A stretch of DNA of 64,000 bases from UBA5018 sp947463165 (GTDB taxonomy: Bacteria > Cyanobacteriota > Cyanobacteriia > PCC-6307 > Cyanobiaceae): positions 248,001-312,000 of the forward strand of contig CALRTY020000001.1 in the NCBI GenBank assembly GCA_943371245.1, read 5' to 3'. The notes below the pieces were generated by a model, which saw only the letters and a list, made by a program, of their open reading frames with translations, was not told the origin of the DNA and did no database searches. Shown one piece after another: positions 52,943 through 61,647 of this stretch. Made by a program: the position numbers and the translations under genes. Numbering within the stretch: the first letter of the stretch is position 1; each line of letters begins with the position of its first letter.

Positions 52943-53968
52943 ATGAAAATTGGCATCAACGGCTTTGGCCGCATCGGCCGCCTGGTGTTTCGTGCCCTCT
53001 GGGGCCGCCCGGGCATAGAGCTGGTGCATGTAAACGACAGCGGTGGCGATGCGGCCACGGCCGCTCACCTGCTCAGTTTTGATTCGGTGCACGGGCGCTG
53101 GCAGCAGCCAGCGCAGGGCCAAGGCAACAACTTGGTGGTGGTCGACAGGAGGCTCGGCTACAGCCAGGAGTCAAACCCCAGCGCCGTGCCCTGGCAGCAG
53201 GCAGGGGTGGAAATGGTTTTGGAGTGCAGCGGCAAGCTGAAAACTCCAGAAACCCTGCAGCCCTACTTCGATATCCCAGGTCTTAGGCGGGTGATCGTGG
53301 CCTGCCCGGTGAAGGGTGAAATCGCCGGTGAGCAGGCGCTGAATATTGTTTTCGGTATCAACCACCAGCTCTATGAGCCGGAGCGGCATCGGTTGATTAC
53401 GGCCGCCTCCTGCACCACCAACTGCCTGGCGCCGGTGGTGAAGGTGGTGCATGAGCAGTTCGGCATCCGCCACGGCTCGATCACCACCCTGCACGACATC
53501 ACCAACACCCAGGTGGTGGTGGATGGCTTCAAAACCGACCTCAGACGTGCCCGCTCCTGCATCCAGAGCCTGATCCCCACCACCACCGGATCGGCTAAGG
53601 CGATAGGCCTGATCTTTCCGGAGCTGCAGGGCAAGCTCAACGGCCATGCCGTACGCGTGCCACTACTAAATGCCTCGCTCACCGATGCGGTATTTGAACT
53701 GGAGCGCGGCGTCACCAGCGAGGAGGTTAATGGGGCCTTTGAGGCGGCCGCCAACGGCCCCCTAAACGGAATCCTGGGCTTTGAAACGCGGCCGCTGGTG
53801 TCCGTTGACTACGTCAATGATCCCCGCAGTGCGGTGATAGATGGCCCCTCCACTATGGTGATAAACGATACCCAGTTAAAGGTTTACGCTTGGTACGACA
53901 ACGAGTGGGGCTATAGCTCAAGGATGGCAGATCTGACCTGCCACGTGGCCAATCTAGAGCAACTTTGA
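52943..53968 (+). CDS. Glyceraldehyde-3-phosphate dehydrogenase, arsenate-linked
   Basis: A 341-aa GAPDH with the NAD motif INGFGRIGRL, catalytic Cys157 in AASCTTNCLAP and the C-terminal YDNEWGYSSRM. Being next to arsJ and the ArsR operator, it probably makes 1-arseno-3-phosphoglycerate from arsenate, which ArsJ exports; that pathway is known in other bacteria. A TTG lies 6 bp upstream, but ATG 52943 begins the Rossmann strand. It is likely not the main photosynthetic GAPDH. Confidence 0.92.
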   Translation: MKIGINGFGRIGRLVFRALWGRPGIELVHVNDSGGDAATAAHLLSFDSVHGRWQQPAQGQGNNLVVVDRRLGYSQESNPSAVPWQQAGVEMVLECSGKLKTPETLQPYFDIPGLRRVIVACPVKGEIAGEQALNIVFGINHQLYEPERHRLITAASCTTNCLAPVVKVVHEQFGIRHGSITTLHDITNTQVVVDGFKTDLRRARSCIQSLIPTTTGSAKAIGLIFPELQGKLNGHAVRVPLLNASLTDAVFELERGVTSEEVNGAFEAAANGPLNGILGFETRPLVSVDYVNDPRSAVIDGPSTMVINDTQLKVYAWYDNEWGYSSRMADLTCHVANLEQL

Positions 53969-53977
53969 TAACAGATT

Positions 53978-55270
53978 ATGGCAATACTCCCCGGCAAGAG
54001 TGGCCCATCAGCCCTTAAGCAATACACAGTGGTTACGGGAGCCTACTGGGCCTTCACCCTCACAGACGGGGCCCTACGCATGCTGGTGGTCTTTCACTTT
54101 CACCAGCTTGGCTACTCCACTCTCGAGATCTCGCTGCTATTTCTTTTCTACGAGTTCTTTGGCATAATCACAAACCTATACGGGGGCTGGCTGGGGGCCA
54201 GATTTGGGCTGCGGCTCACCCTTTGGGCAGGCATGCTGCTGCAAATACTAGCTTTGCTGATGCTGATTCCCGTATCGGCCGGTTGGCCGAAACTGATATC
54301 AGTGATTTATGTAATGGCCGCCCAGGCGATCAGCGGCATTGCCAAAGATCTCAACAAGATGAGTGCCAAGAGTTCCATCAAAACCGTGGTACTTGACACC
54401 CCCAATGATGGGGGCAAGGGGGAGCGACAACTATTTAAGTGGGTGGCGATCCTCACCGGCTCCAAAAATGCCCTCAAAGGGGTGGGATTCTTCCTAGGAG
54501 GGATATTGCTATCCACTCTAGGCTTTGCTGGTTCAGTAGCGGCGATGGCGGCCGGTTTATTCGTTGCATTGTTGGCCACCCTGCAGCTGCCGGGAGACAT
54601 CGGCAAAATGAAGCAAAAACCGGCCTTCTCAGCATTGTTTTCCAAGAGTAAGGGGATAAATATTCTATCTTTGGCACGCTTTTTCCTGTTCGGTGCACGC
54701 GATGTTTGGTTTGTGGTGGCCCTGCCAGTATTTCTAGAGGCGGTACTTAACTGGCAATTCTGGGAGGTGGGCGGCTTTCTTGGGCTGTGGGTGATTGGCT
54801 ACGGGATTGTCCAGGCTGCGGCCCCATCGCTGCGGCGCAGTTGGGGCAGCGATAAACCTCCCGGGCCGCCGGCAGTGCAGTTTTGGAGTGCGGTACTAAC
54901 CGCCATTCCAGCCCTTATCGCCATTGCCCTTGCAAGGGAAGTAAATCATCCGGGCATCGCCATCATGCTGGGGCTGGCGGGCTTCGGCTTCGTTTTTGCC
55001 ATGAACTCATCAATTCACAGCTATATGATTCTCACCTATACAGATCGGGAGACGGTTAGCCTAGGTGTGGGCTTCTATTACATGGCCAATGCCGCTGGCA
55101 GGCTACTGGGCACATTGCTATCGGGTTGGCTGTATCTGCAGGGGGGGCTACCAGCCTGCCTCTGGATCTCAACGCTGTTATTGGGGCTTTCATTCCTGAG
55201 CAGCCTGCAACTGCCGCCGCCACCCCGGTATCCCTTGGCGGCCACCTCGGCAGCAAGCGGCAGCCAATAA
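53978..55270 (+). CDS. arsJ: Organoarsenical efflux transporter ArsJ
   Basis: A 430-aa MFS-type protein with about twelve helices, FTLTDGALRMLVVFHFHQLGY at the start and AISGIAKDLNKMSAKSSIK in the loop, both typical of ArsJ. It exports 1-arseno-3-phosphoglycerate. It is 9 bp behind the gapdh gene, one operon. Confidence 0.93.
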   Translation: MAILPGKSGPSALKQYTVVTGAYWAFTLTDGALRMLVVFHFHQLGYSTLEISLLFLFYEFFGIITNLYGGWLGARFGLRLTLWAGMLLQILALLMLIPVSAGWPKLISVIYVMAAQAISGIAKDLNKMSAKSSIKTVVLDTPNDGGKGERQLFKWVAILTGSKNALKGVGFFLGGILLSTLGFAGSVAAMAAGLFVALLATLQLPGDIGKMKQKPAFSALFSKSKGINILSLARFFLFGARDVWFVVALPVFLEAVLNWQFWEVGGFLGLWVIGYGIVQAAAPSLRRSWGSDKPPGPPAVQFWSAVLTAIPALIAIALAREVNHPGIAIMLGLAGFGFVFAMNSSIHSYMILTYTDRETVSLGVGFYYMANAAGRLLGTLLSGWLYLQGGLPACLWISTLLLGLSFLSSLQLPPPPRYPLAATSAASGSQ

Positions 55271-55309
55271 CTAGCTCCGCCAGACAGCGCTCCAGCGAGA
55301 GGCAGCAAC

Positions 55310-56047
55310 ATGGCCACTGCCCCAGCGATGCCAAAGGTGCTCTTCTCTCCCGCCTGTGAGCGCAATAAACAGCCCATATGTGAGCTGTTGCGCCGGTGGT
55401 TGCCCCAGGGGGGCCGCGTCTTGGAGATAGGTTCCGGCAGTGGCCAGCATGCCGAGTTCTTCTGCCAGCAGCTCAGTGGCCTGGACTGGCAACCCAGCGA
55501 GCTGGGCGATGCTCTGGCCGATCTGAGCCAGCGCATTAATGACGCTCAAGCCAGTGGTGAGCTGGCCAGTGTGCTGAAGGAGCCGCTGGAACTAGATGTG
55601 GATAGACCCGAACAGTGGCCCAGCCAGCCCTACGACGCCGTGTTTTCCGCCAACACCACCCACATTATGGCCGCCACTTCCGTACCGCACTTATTGGCCG
55701 GCGCCGCCCGGGTGCTGAAGCCTGGAGGCCTGCTGCTGCTCTATGGCCCCTTTCTCGATGGTGGCCTAGCCAGCTCCGTCAGCAATCGCGACTTCGATGC
55801 CTGCCTGCGCCAGCGAAATCCGGCCATGGGGCTGCGCGATGCCCGCCAGATTGAGTGACAGGCGGCCAGCTTTGGATTGCGAGCGCTAGCCGATCTGGCC
55901 ATGCCGGCCCACAACCGCACCCTGATCCTGAGCCGAGATCCCGCCCAGGGGCAATCCCTGCTGACTAGCGGATGGGGGCTGAAGGAGGAGCGGAGAGGGG
56001 CTGACAAGGAGGGGGCTGAGGAGGAAGGGCTGAGGGGAGGGGGCTGA
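55310..56047 (+). pseudogene. DUF938 methyltransferase with in-frame stop
   Basis: The first 182 codons encode a DUF938 SAM-dependent methyltransferase (VLEIGSGSGQHAEFF, FSANTTHIMAATSVPHLLAGAARVL, LLYGPF). A TGA at 55856-55858 interrupts the frame. Reading past it continues with family-like sequence (ASFGLRALADLAMPAHNRTLILSRD) and ends at 56047. So a full gene was present and a point mutation truncated it, perhaps TGG to TGA. The extended reading also runs into a diverged GGGGCTGA repeat. The truncated 182-aa product might still fold as it keeps the SAM core. Confidence 0.75.
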
Positions 56048-56180
56048 CGGGGAGGAGGCTGACAACCACCCCTGGTGTGGGCAGGCGGTGGGGCGCCACC
56101 ACGGGTGGTGGCGTTGGCCAAGCGGAGCAGCTAGGTTTGAGCTATACAGCCGCCTATCCGTGACCCTGACCCCGGCCCTA

Positions 56181-58580
56181 ATGCCACCTGGCGCCACCAG
56201 CACCAGCGAGCCGAGTGGCTCCCTCGCCCATGACTTCCCCGCCAGGGCGCCAGCGGCCAATCCGGTCTTTTACCGCACCTATTCCCGCAAGACCGCCACT
56301 GGCAGAGAAAGTTGGCAGCAGGTGGTGGAGCGCAACCTGGCTGGTCTCCACAAGTTGGGCCAGCTGACTGGAGCGGAGCTGGAATTGCTGCGCCGCATGC
56401 AAATGCAACAGAAGGCCCTGCCCTCGGGTCGCTGGCTCTGGATCGGTGGCACAGATTGGATCAGCCAGGAGGTGAATTTCTCTGGCGCCTACAACTGCAC
56501 CTCCACCAACCTGGTGGATTGGCAGGCCTTCGCCTTGATGATGGACCTGGCGATGATGGGCTGCGGCACCGGCGCCATTATCGAGCCGCATCTGATTAAT
56601 CTGCTGCCGGCGATTCGCAACCGCCTCAACATAGAAGTAGTCAGCGACATCGGCATTACGGCCGCCCCGGATCGCCAACAGCACACCAGCCACAGCATCG
56701 AGGGCAACCGGGTAAGCATCAAGGTGGGCGACACGCGGCGCGGCTGGGTGGACAGCTATCAACTATTGCTGGAACTTTCTAGCGACAGTAGCTTTTTTAG
56801 CGGCGATCAACCTGGCGACAAAGCTAGCGATCAAGCTCGCGATAAAACCGACAATCAAGTTGACGGGCAGGGCGCCGAAATTTACGTAAGCGTGGATCTC
56901 TCCGATGTGCGCCCGGTGGGCGAGACCCTCAAGGGTTTTGGAGGGATGGCCAATCCGGTAAAGCTTAAAGATCTATACGGACGAGTAGCCCAGATTTTGA
57001 ATCGTGCCCAGGGCCGTCAACTCACCTCAGTAGAGTGCTGCCTATTGATCGATGAGGCGGCGGTGACAATTGTGGCCGGCAATATTCGCCGCAGTGCCGG
57101 CATGCGCCAGTTCGATGCCCAAGACACCGCCGCCGCCGCCGCCAAGCAAAACCTCTGGCAACAGGACAGTCAGGGCAACTGGAGCATCGATCCTGAACGG
57201 GATGCCCTGCGGATGGCCAACCACACCAGGGTTTTTCATACCAGGCCCGATCGAGCCACCGTGCTGGAGGCGGTGAACAGGCAATTCCAGTCTGGCGAGG
57301 GGGCTATCCAGTTCGCCCCCGAGGCGATCGCCCGGGCCAATGCCGATCTACTCAGCACGCCGGAACTGCGCCAGGAATTCGTAGAAATCTACTGTGACCA
57401 GGGCCGCCAAGAGGCTGGCCTTTGGCTGCAGCTGCACCACCCTGGCCTGGAGGGTGCGGAACTGGAGCACCGGCTGGGCCGCTACGGCCTGAATCCCTGT
57501 GGTGAAATTCTCGGCGCCGATTTCCACTGCAACCTGGCGGAAATTCATCTGAATCAAATTGATCCAAACGATCTACAGAGCCAGGAGGATGCATTCAAAG
57601 CCGCAGCCATCGCAGTGGCCTGCCTGCTGAACCACAATTTCGAGGTGGATCGCTACCGTCAGAGCCGGGCCTGGGATCCGATCGTGGGCGTGAGCTTTAC
57701 CGGCCTATTTGATTTCTTTGTGCATGCTTTTGGCAGCCCCTGGTTGCAGTGGTGGCAAGCTGGTCGGCCAAACACGCCGGAGGGCCTGGCCTACAAGGTG
57801 CAGGAAGCCAGCTACCTCAGCCGCTGGAAGGAGATCGTCAACCAGGCGGTGTGGGACTACTGCGACCGCCATGGCTTGCGCAGGCCCAACCGCTGCACCA
57901 CCGTGCAACCTGCCGGCACCAAGAGCCTGCTCACCGGTGCTTCCCCCGGCTGGCATCCACCAAAGGCCCAACGCTTTATTCGCCGGATCACCTTCCGCAA
58001 GAATGATCCGGTGGCCCTGGCCTGCATGGATTACGGCTATACGATCGTGCCATCTCAGTCCGACAAGGATGAGCAGGGGCGACTGCTGGATGATCCTTTT
58101 GATCCCCGCTGCGGCGAATGGCTAGTGGAAATTCCCACCGAAGTGAGCTGGGCCAACCTCCCCGGTGCCGACGCAGTAGAAATCAATAACTTCTCAGCAC
58201 TTGCCCAGTTCGACTTCTACATGCAAGTGCAGAAGCACTACACCGCTCACAATACATCTGCCACCGTGGAATTTCGTGAGCAGGAGATTGAACCGTTGGC
58301 AGATGCAATCCACCGGGCCATAAGTGAAGGAGAAGGCTACATCTCCGCCGCCCTGCTGGCTCGCTTTGATGCAAACGCCACCTTCCCCAGGTTGCCGTTT
58401 GAGCCCATCGACCAGGCCACCTATCAGCGACTCCAGCAGGAGGTGGCGTCTCGGCGCAGCACCACCGACTTTTTTGAAGCCCTGCAGCGCTATGACAGGG
58501 GTGAACTGATGGAAGCCGGTCCAGCTGGATGCGACAGCGACAAATGTTTGTTGCCCTTGGCCAAGCCCAGCGCCAGCTGA
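56181..58580 (+). CDS. nrdJ: Adenosylcobalamin-dependent (class II) ribonucleotide reductase
   Basis: A 799-aa RTPR-like enzyme. It makes deoxyribonucleotides using coenzyme B12. NPCGEILGADFHCNL holds the Cys/Glu active-site motif, YNCTSTNL an early active Cys, and the C-terminal CDSDKC the redox pair. Residues near 208-228 are a 12-nt tandem repeat insert (GDQPGDKASDQARDKTDNQVDG). ATG 56181 was chosen; the upstream frame lacks conservation. Need for B12 links this gene to the cobalamin riboswitch genes at 45345-47285. Confidence 0.94.
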   Translation: MPPGATSTSEPSGSLAHDFPARAPAANPVFYRTYSRKTATGRESWQQVVERNLAGLHKLGQLTGAELELLRRMQMQQKALPSGRWLWIGGTDWISQEVNFSGAYNCTSTNLVDWQAFALMMDLAMMGCGTGAIIEPHLINLLPAIRNRLNIEVVSDIGITAAPDRQQHTSHSIEGNRVSIKVGDTRRGWVDSYQLLLELSSDSSFFSGDQPGDKASDQARDKTDNQVDGQGAEIYVSVDLSDVRPVGETLKGFGGMANPVKLKDLYGRVAQILNRAQGRQLTSVECCLLIDEAAVTIVAGNIRRSAGMRQFDAQDTAAAAAKQNLWQQDSQGNWSIDPERDALRMANHTRVFHTRPDRATVLEAVNRQFQSGEGAIQFAPEAIARANADLLSTPELRQEFVEIYCDQGRQEAGLWLQLHHPGLEGAELEHRLGRYGLNPCGEILGADFHCNLAEIHLNQIDPNDLQSQEDAFKAAAIAVACLLNHNFEVDRYRQSRAWDPIVGVSFTGLFDFFVHAFGSPWLQWWQAGRPNTPEGLAYKVQEASYLSRWKEIVNQAVWDYCDRHGLRRPNRCTTVQPAGTKSLLTGASPGWHPPKAQRFIRRITFRKNDPVALACMDYGYTIVPSQSDKDEQGRLLDDPFDPRCGEWLVEIPTEVSWANLPGADAVEINNFSALAQFDFYMQVQKHYTAHNTSATVEFREQEIEPLADAIHRAISEGEGYISAALLARFDANATFPRLPFEPIDQATYQRLQQEVASRRSTTDFFEALQRYDRGELMEAGPAGCDSDKCLLPLAKPSAS
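56803..56874 (+). repeat. 12-nt tandem repeat inside nrdJ
   Basis: Units start at 56803, 56815, 56827, 56839, 56851 and 56863 (GCGATCAACCTG type), exactly 12 nt apart, six copies with drift, encoding a Asp/Gln/Lys-rich loop. Confidence 0.92.
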
Positions 58581-59167
58581 TGGCCCAGCCAGCGCCCAGG
58601 CCAGCTTGCAGCCTGGCGCTCTACCTGGGGCTCTGCCTGGCGATAGTCGGCTGCGGGCCCAGCGGTGAGCAAAATCGTCAGACAGCGCTTGAGCAGCAGC
58701 GGCAGCAACTTGCCCGCCAGGGGCTGGAAAACTGTCGCCGTGATCAGGCCCCGCTTAAGGCACTGCTATCGGCGATCGAAAAGCAGCAGGATCAGTTGCG
58801 GCAGCTGCAGTCGGCCCAATACCAAAGCACGAGCCAACCGCAACCGCCAGACCCGGCTTTAGCCGCTCGCTTTAGCCGCGAGGATCGGGAACTGGATGAA
58901 CTGCGCTATCGAGAGCGTCTACAGGCTTGGCAAATGGCTGAGCAACGGGCCTATGGCCAATGGCTAGAGGCCCAAGCAAGCCAAAGGGAGCAACTGCGGC
59001 GGGAAAGCCAAAGCCTCATCTCCCAATTAAGACGACTAAACCCTGCCCTGTTCAAATCAAGCAGCGACGTTCAAATCGATCCAAACGCCGTCAAGCGAGC
59101 CAGCCGCTGCGAACCGGCTGATTTCGGCCTATCCGCGAAAGACAAGGGCGATCAGGTGGGCCAGTAA
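58580..59167 (+). CDS. Putative lipoprotein, coiled-coil
   Basis: A 195-aa protein with a lipobox (LAIVGC near residue 24) and a Gln-rich coiled coil, then a charged C-terminal part ending in Asp/Lys residues. Its ATG overlaps the nrdJ stop (TGATG), so the two are translationally coupled. It probably sits on the outer face of a membrane. Function is unknown. Confidence 0.8.
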   Translation: MAQPAPRPACSLALYLGLCLAIVGCGPSGEQNRQTALEQQRQQLARQGLENCRRDQAPLKALLSAIEKQQDQLRQLQSAQYQSTSQPQPPDPALAARFSREDRELDELRYRERLQAWQMAEQRAYGQWLEAQASQREQLRRESQSLISQLRRLNPALFKSSSDVQIDPNAVKRASRCEPADFGLSAKDKGDQVGQ

Positions 59168-59506
59168 CTAGTTGAGCTGCCACCAGCCAGGGGAGGCACC
59201 AGCACTTTGCCAGGCCCTTGCTTCCCTTGCTTTAATCCCCGGCTCACCCCCCTTCGTAGCTGACCGCCTGGCTGAACCTCCTTCCTGGCCGAACCAGCTT
59301 CTTGGCTGAACCGCCTCGCTGAGCCTGCTTCATGGCTGAACCTTGTCCTGGCTTAGCCACCTGGCTGAGATGCTTGGCGGGGGGGCATTCCCTTGGCTAC
59401 CAGAGAGGCCCTTTTTCGCAAGTACGACAATTAACCGCCAGTAGCACTGCCCCCAGGTCAACGGGATGGGACAATAACTAAGCTATGGCCTTGGGCCAAG
59501 CCCCCT
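59168..59506. other. Intergenic region with imperfect repeats
   Basis: 339 bp between the lipoprotein and the tRNA. GGCTGAACC-like cores occur at 59271, 59288, 59305, 59335 and elsewhere with mixed spacing of 13 to 17 nt. No gene is seen. Confidence 0.7.
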
Positions 59507-59591
59507 GGAGAGGTGGTCGAGTGGTTGATGGCTCCGGTCTTGAAAACCGGCGACCCGAAAGGGTCCGTGGGTTCGAATCCCACCCTCTCCG
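59507..59591 (+). tRNA. tRNA-Ser(UGA)
   Basis: Acceptor stem GGAGAGG/CCTCTCC with discriminator G at 59591, anticodon loop CTTGAAA (anticodon UGA), a long variable arm (CGACCCGAAAGGGTCCG) and T-arm GGGTTCGAATCCC. Class II length of 85 nt. CCA is not encoded. Confidence 0.96.
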
Positions 59592-60516
59592 TTTTCAGCT
59601 ATTTTTTCACCAGCCACCTCAAGGCCAAAAGACAAGTTTAATACTTGGTATTTTGAGAACAAATAGCATTTAGCTCGGGCCGTGTCTGCTCTTGCCAATT
59701 CTGTTCGGTCCGATTCTTCCTGGCTCTATCTAGCCCTAGGCCACCGAGGAGAAGCGGATGACCGCCTAGAAGTTTTACCGATGGCCTGATCCTCTTGGCA
59801 GAGCTCCCTACGCAAACCATCAATAGTAATTTATATAAAATAGGGGCTCAAGCGCCACCAGTGCCTGGAATGCCGCCGCCAAACCGGCTTCGTCGCGCTC
59901 GATTGACACTGGGAGCCGCACCGAAAGAGCATCAATGCACCAGTAGCTACTTTGCATCCAGTAAACCAGTATCACGTGCCACAGATTCATCATAAATCTC
60001 GAATTAGCCGAGCATTGACCTGCACTTACATAGCTCAGATTGCCAGCCACTACAGAGCAATAACAATGCACCGATTCGAGGTCAATACGTTGACAATATC
60101 ACGCATTAAAAACAAGAATGTCAAACACGATCGAAAACTAAGCCACTTCCGATACCGAAAATCTACAGAAAGTTAAGGAAGCTCTGAAAAACCCGAGCAA
60201 CTCCCAATGGAGCACTGATGCCGTAATTCATGCCAGCTGGCTGGAGCCGCGAAATAGCGGTTATTCAGAGCCTCCTCAAACGAGAGTAGGCGCACAAAAA
60301 TGCAATTCCTGAATACTCGTCACCTGAATACCATCCACATGAATAAACGTGCCAAGAAAAAACGGCGGCATCAGGAATTGGTTTGTTGTGGCTAAGACTT
60401 ATGCTAATTTAGCCAAGCCTTTCCAAGGCTTTACAGGGTATACCTAAGACTTTCCAGGACTTTACGGGGTTGTACGGGGTTGTACGGGGTTTTTGCAGAG
60501 CTTTCTCAGGATTCTC
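59592..60516. other. Long gap without a confident gene
   Basis: About 925 bp, with several short ORFs lacking any known similarity. Near 60470-60490 an 11-nt unit GTTGTACGGGG is duplicated. The region is AT-rich and may hold remnants of lost genes. Confidence 0.5.
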
Positions 60517-60717
60517 CTAGAATTTGCGAAGCGCTTCAACCAAGGAATCGAGAAGCTTGTAAGTACTTTCCTTCGTGGCTCCAATCAAAGTAGTGTATTC
60601 ACACTCGTCGACGGGCTGAGAAATATTATTTACTGCATTCCTGAGTATGTCCAATTCTTGGCGACTACATTCGATCACAAAGCTGTCCACAGCGGGCTGG
60701 GAGACATTCATAGCCAA
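60517..60717 (-). CDS. Small conserved-looking hypothetical protein
   Basis: A 66-aa protein (VIECSRQELDILRNAVNN, then EYTTLIGATKESTYKLLDSLVEAL) that resembles short cyanobacterial proteins with an N-terminal strand and helix and an IGAT-type middle. The composition is protein-like on this strand only. No name can be given. Confidence 0.55.
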   Translation of the reverse strand: MAMNVSQPAVDSFVIECSRQELDILRNAVNNISQPVDECEYTTLIGATKESTYKLLDSLVEALRKF

Positions 60718-60884
60718 TTCAGATGCGAGGGGATGATTCCAAAGGGTTATGCGTATAAACGCATTTCTTGAATTTTAGATCAAAAGATTAGGATTAGGTT
60801 CGCCCTCAAAGGTTTCAATATTTAAAATCATAGTGGATTATCCAGGCTACTCCTTGGTGTTAATGGGCGACTTGGGGACTGGTC

Positions 60885-61184
60885 CTACTGCGGTAATGCT
60901 TCTCGTGTCTCGAGATCGATAAGATCTGGGATTTTCGAGGTACCCTTCGAAAGATCACTGGCGATTATAGTAAGGCTTGCCGTCGACAGGGTGAAATGCC
61001 GTGCCGCAATCACTACTGGCAGGATCATACACAACAATAGTACCTGCTGAAGCCCCCAGTAGGCGACACGACCATTCAAAAGCGGCTTGGTAATAGTTGA
61101 GGACATTACTGAAAGAATTAAATTTTTAAACTCGGGAATTGTGGTAACTTTAGGCGCAGAAGGGATGGCCAATCCTGCGATCAC
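60885..61184 (-). CDS. Possible membrane protein fragment
   Basis: A 99-aa ORF with a hydrophobic stretch (YWGLQQVLLLCMILPVVIAARH). It could be a truncated membrane protein. Evidence is weak. Confidence 0.25.
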   Translation of the reverse strand: MIAGLAIPSAPKVTTIPEFKNLILSVMSSTITKPLLNGRVAYWGLQQVLLLCMILPVVIAARHFTLSTASLTIIASDLSKGTSKIPDLIDLETREALPQ

Positions 61185-61647
61185 TTTTCCAGCCGAAAAT
61201 TCAGATTAATGCTTAAACCATGCATGACCTTTGGCGATTCTTTCCGCCCTTACAGTATTGCCAATTGCATTACAAGCTGCATTAGCAGACAGACAGACAG
61301 ACACCTAGCAAGGTAAGAAACAAAATAACAGGCAATACTTTAGATATGGCAGGGAGGTGAAGTGGGGTTTGACTGCGGAATGAACACAATAATAAATAAG
61401 CTTAGTGGGCTCTGGAAAGCTCGAGCAAAGGGCAATGGAGCACAGCTGGCGTAAGGGCTCGGATCTGGCTGTGTCTCCGAAATCACGGTGCGCCATTGCC
61501 TCCTCAGCGCATGGACATTAACTTGTCAACGAAAAAATTTTACTGCTTCATTTCATCACCTGCTACATATCACAAAAGAAGCATCTTTAAATGCTTTGCA
61601 TGCTAGGTCCTTATCTTCGGTCAGGGTGATGGCTTCACATGGTGTGA
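61185..61647. other. Gap downstream of glgP
   Basis: 463 bp, with a short AGAC repeat near 61283-61303. Short ORFs have no similarity. No clear terminator for glgP was seen. Confidence 0.5.

Noticed and set aside
55856..55858. TGA read as selenocysteine
   Set aside because: No SECIS-like hairpin is evident, DUF938 has no Sec position, and the ancestral codon was probably TGG.
59820..60176. Overlapping 74-83 aa ORFs on both strands after tRNA-Ser
   Set aside because: No recognisable motif and weak codon bias; most likely chance.
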